Of a DNA stretch of 64,000 nt, positions 62,228 to 64,000 are shown in pieces. The DNA is from Acetobacteraceae bacterium. GTDB lineage: Bacteria; Pseudomonadota; Alphaproteobacteria; Acetobacterales; Acetobacteraceae. Each line of letters begins with the position of its first letter. Positions within the stretch are counted from its first letter, which is position 1. The DNA lies in the NCBI GenBank assembly GCA_021732665.1, contig JAKFUL010000026.1:58438-122437 (forward strand). Reading direction: 5' to 3'. The notes below the pieces were generated by a model that searched no databases, was not told where the DNA came from, and was given only the letters and a program-made list of their open reading frames with translations. The position numbers were made by a program, and so were the translations under genes.

Positions 62228-63064
62228 TTATTCCTTGGCCCGCATGCGCACGGCGCCCTGGCCGTCGATCAGCACAGCACCCTGGCTCATCATCGAGTTG
62301 ACGAAATGCGCGGCGCGGTCGCCATGCCAGGTCACGTCGGTGACGATTTCCGAGGCGGCGGCGTGGCCCACCGCGGTCCGGTGGTAGAAGTAGCAGTAGC
62401 GCAGCGCGCCGACCTTGGTCAGGCCGGAATGCGGCATCCACAGCGCGCCCAGCCACTGCTTGGCCTGCGTCATGCCCTTCCAGGGCAGGTTGTCGGGGCC
62501 GACGTAATCCGCATTGGCGAATTCCGGGATGGCCAGCAGCTCGCTCCACTGCTTCCAGCCGACGACCGCGAAGCGGTTGCCGTCATCGGGCACATCCGCC
62601 GCACCCAGAGCCTGGAAGGCGAGGAGCACCTTGGCCTTGGTCAGGCCGTCATTGTCGGTCTCGCCGGCGCCGGTGCCGATCGCCTCGTTGGTCGAGGTGT
62701 CGAAGGCCGAGATGATCAGCTCGTCGGTCTTGCGGCCGAGCGCGAAGGCGCCCGCGTTGGCCACGACGGCGCGCTCATCGACATTGGTCTTCAGCTCGTC
62801 GAATTTGTCGATCCAGTCGCCGGCGTAATGGTCCTGCAGGAAGCATTCGACATTGGTGTGGTCGAGGTTCATCACCGGCACGATGCCGTTGCGGGACTTC
62901 GATGCGGCGGTGCCGCGGCCGATCTTCTGGAACACGGTGGAGGCGCCGCGCACTTCGGATTTGGAGCGGACGGTGGCACGCAGGCGGCTGCCCTGGCGCT
63001 GATAGGCCTCCTGCACTTCAGCCTGGTATTGGATCACGAAAGCCTGGTCGATCGATGCGGACAC
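62228..63064 (-). CDS. Phage major capsid protein
   Basis: 278 residues from a GTG at 63064 with AAGGA seven bases upstream; the frame is open further but without likeness. IDQAFVIQYQAEVQEAYQ at the start and RSKSEVRGASTVFQKIGRG (about 27-45) are seen in podovirus coat proteins of the T7-like/phiKMV-like type; AFDTSTNEAIGTGAGETDND is a surface loop and the end carries WHGDRAAHFVNSMMSQGAVL. Shorter than T7 gp10 (345). Downstream of the scaffold gene as in T7. Confidence 0.75.
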   Translation of the reverse strand: MSASIDQAFVIQYQAEVQEAYQRQGSRLRATVRSKSEVRGASTVFQKIGRGTAASKSRNGIVPVMNLDHTNVECFLQDHYAGDWIDKFDELKTNVDERAVVANAGAFALGRKTDELIISAFDTSTNEAIGTGAGETDNDGLTKAKVLLAFQALGAADVPDDGNRFAVVGWKQWSELLAIPEFANADYVGPDNLPWKGMTQAKQWLGALWMPHSGLTKVGALRYCYFYHRTAVGHAAASEIVTDVTWHGDRAAHFVNSMMSQGAVLIDGQGAVRMRAKE

Positions 63065-63317
63065 TGGCTTATCCTTTGCTGTGTGGCGTTGCGGGGGGTG
63101 GTCTGCCCTGGGCGCGGTTGGCCGTTGCCGGGCCGCGCCTTTCGGCTGGCTCCGCGCCCGTGGGCGGGTTGTGCGGGAGCAATGGGGGGTGCCCGCCGGC
63201 GCGCGTGAGCGCAGCCGACGAGCACCCGGGGCGAGCCCGGTGGAGGGAGGGACACCGGTCTCAAGCCCCACGCGGCCGGGCGCGCCATCGCGCGGCCCGG
63301 CCGACCTGGTCGAGGGT
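63065..63317. other. Gap of 253 bp between scaffold and capsid genes
   Basis: Very GC-rich, no supported gene. Contains a hairpin with arms GGCCGGGC (63274-63281) and GCCCGGCC (63295-63302), just after the scaffold stop on the minus strand, and a wider GGGTGC/GCACCC repeat. Capsid genes often have an own promoter or processing site here; none was identified with confidence. Confidence 0.5.
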
Positions 63318-64000
63318 TCAGCCGTTCACGAGACGGCGGAAACCCTCGGTCACCTTTTGCACGAAGGCGGGTTCGCGCTTCTGCCAGTAGCGCGGGTCGC
63401 GCATCATCTGGCGCAGCTCGGCCTCGCTCTGACCCTGCTGCGGGGCGGTCTCCTTCGTCATGGCGGGCTCATGGCCGGCCATCATGCGCTCCATGGCGAG
63501 AACGCCCTCGAAGGTGGTCGAGAGCGCCTCGAAGACGGCTTTCGGCAGATGCTGGTTGCCCCAGGCGGAGAGCTGGCGGGCGACGCGGCGGAAGCGCTCC
63601 TCGCTGCCGAAATGCTGGATCAGGCGCTCGACCTGGCGCTCGGCCTCGTATTGCTGCGCGGCCTCGCCAATCAGCGGCAGCAGGCGCTCGGCCGCCAGGT
63701 CATAGACCAGCTGGGCCTGGGCCTGGGTGAAGCCGGCCTTGTGCAGCATGGCGTTCACGTCCGCGTCGATGCCCAGGCCCGCGGGCTCCACCACCTCATA
63801 GGCGTCGGGGCTGGCGGGGATGCCCATCAGCTCGCGCCACATCTGGCGCTCCTCCTCGGCGGCGTCGTCGGCGGGCGGGCTGAGCTTCTGCGAGAGGCGC
63901 TTTTCCAGCTCGATATAGCTCTTCAGCAGGGCGTCCACGCGCATGGCGCCGGCGGCGCTGTCCCAGAATTTCTCCGGCACTTCGCTGGGGCGGGCGGGGG
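63318..64000 (-). CDS. Phage capsid scaffold (head assembly) protein, 5' end outside the window
   Basis: At least 227 codons; the frame is open to the right edge, and an in-frame GTG at 63980 is not a convincing start because PSEVPEKFWD reads on. PEKFWDSAAGAMRVDALLKS followed by YIELEKRLSQKL, an acidic middle and a long helical C-terminus (LRQMMRDPRYWQKREPAFVQ) are typical of T7-like scaffold proteins, which are acidic, helical and precede the capsid gene. The GPS-like MGIPASPDAYEV stretch is also common in them. Confidence 0.68.
   Translation of the reverse strand, partial: PARPSEVPEKFWDSAAGAMRVDALLKSYIELEKRLSQKLSPPADDAAEEERQMWRELMGIPASPDAYEVVEPAGLGIDADVNAMLHKAGFTQAQAQLVYDLAAERLLPLIGEAAQQYEAERQVERLIQHFGSEERFRRVARQLSAWGNQHLPKAVFEALSTTFEGVLAMERMMAGHEPAMTKETAPQQGQSEAELRQMMRDPRYWQKREPAFVQKVTEGFRRLVNG

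Larger units (their letters stand above)
54126..64000 (-). mobile_element. T7-like podovirus-derived late gene cluster (continues past the right edge)
   Basis: Nine packed phage genes plus a partial scaffold gene, all on the minus strand, with one small opposing gene. Order of transcription: scaffold, capsid, gp11-like, gp12-like nozzle, coiled-coil protein, tailspike, terS candidate, terL, membrane protein, hydrolase. This mirrors the late region of T7-like phages, though lysis genes come after terL. No integrase, repressor, polymerase, tail-tape measure or att repeat is seen. GC matches the chromosome. The portal gene would lie just outside the window if the T7 order holds. Confidence 0.8.

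Noticed and set aside
61031..63208. 725-codon plus-strand frame opposite capsid and tail genes
   Set aside because: Spans several real minus-strand genes and their gaps; composition is typical of antisense frames in 70 percent GC DNA.
54126..64000. Classical RcGTA-type (siphovirus-derived) gene transfer agent
   Set aside because: No tape measure, tail tube, HK97-type protease or GTA-specific tail genes; the gene set and order are podovirus-like.
1..64000. CRISPR array or cas genes
   Set aside because: No series of regularly spaced direct repeats and no Cas-like protein was seen.

Overview
The window is about 70 percent GC, dense in protein-coding genes, and reads as chromosome of an alphaproteobacterium, most likely Acetobacteraceae (Roseomonas-like). 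Grounds for this are the GC content, three intact and one decayed Bug/TctC-type solute-binding protein genes, hydantoinase A/B genes, a xanthine-dehydrogenase-family operon and tandem N-carbamoyl amino acid hydrolases. The placement is inference; there is no rRNA in the window. The only RNA gene seen is tRNA-Phe(GAA).

Left part (1-24.9 kb). A glycogen operon glgP-glgB-glgC (minus strand, running off the left edge) is followed by yifB/comM. An FkbM-type methyltransferase gene is broken by a frameshift in a G8 run. Next come a conserved protein of unknown function, the C-terminal remnant of an ahpD gene and an iron-type ABC permease with a palindrome at its start codon. A tetR-adaptor-RND efflux unit with two related operator-like sites and a flavin reductase follow. 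Further right are a chemotaxis receptor, a nucleoside 2-deoxyribosyltransferase-like protein, an Hsp70-like gene coupled to a Bcr/CflA exporter, a decayed Bug gene, a sterol-desaturase-family enzyme and a lone pstS.

Middle (25-54 kb). prfC and hldE are translationally coupled. A hydantoinase locus (SDR, hyuA, hyuB, SDR) is interrupted by vapB-vapC and a third coupled gene of unknown function with lower GC. A five-gene operon holds the FAD, FeS and molybdopterin subunits of a xanthine-dehydrogenase-family enzyme, then a Bug protein and an ASCH protein. Two neighbouring N-carbamoyl-D-amino-acid-hydrolase paralogues, with the hydantoinases, suggest scavenging of cyclic ureides and amino acid derivatives. 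A small low-GC island carries an uncharacterised protein and a divergent, cysteine-rich uracil-DNA-glycosylase-superfamily protein. Housekeeping genes (acyl-CoA synthetase, SDR, HAD phosphatase, pyrD, EamA exporter, DUF952) follow.

Right end (54.1-64.0 kb). A compact, co-directional, host-GC phage-derived cluster is laid out as in T7-like podoviruses: scaffold, capsid, gp11-like adaptor, gp12-like nozzle, one small coiled-coil protein, tailspike, small terminase candidate, large terminase, membrane protein (holin or spanin) and cell-wall hydrolase. No integrase, repressor, RNA polymerase or replication gene is seen, and the space where T7 keeps its DNA-ejection proteins holds only a 146-residue protein. 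It is either the late operon of a prophage continuing past the right edge or a domesticated podovirus-derived particle (gene-transfer-agent-like). This is the most interesting object in the window.
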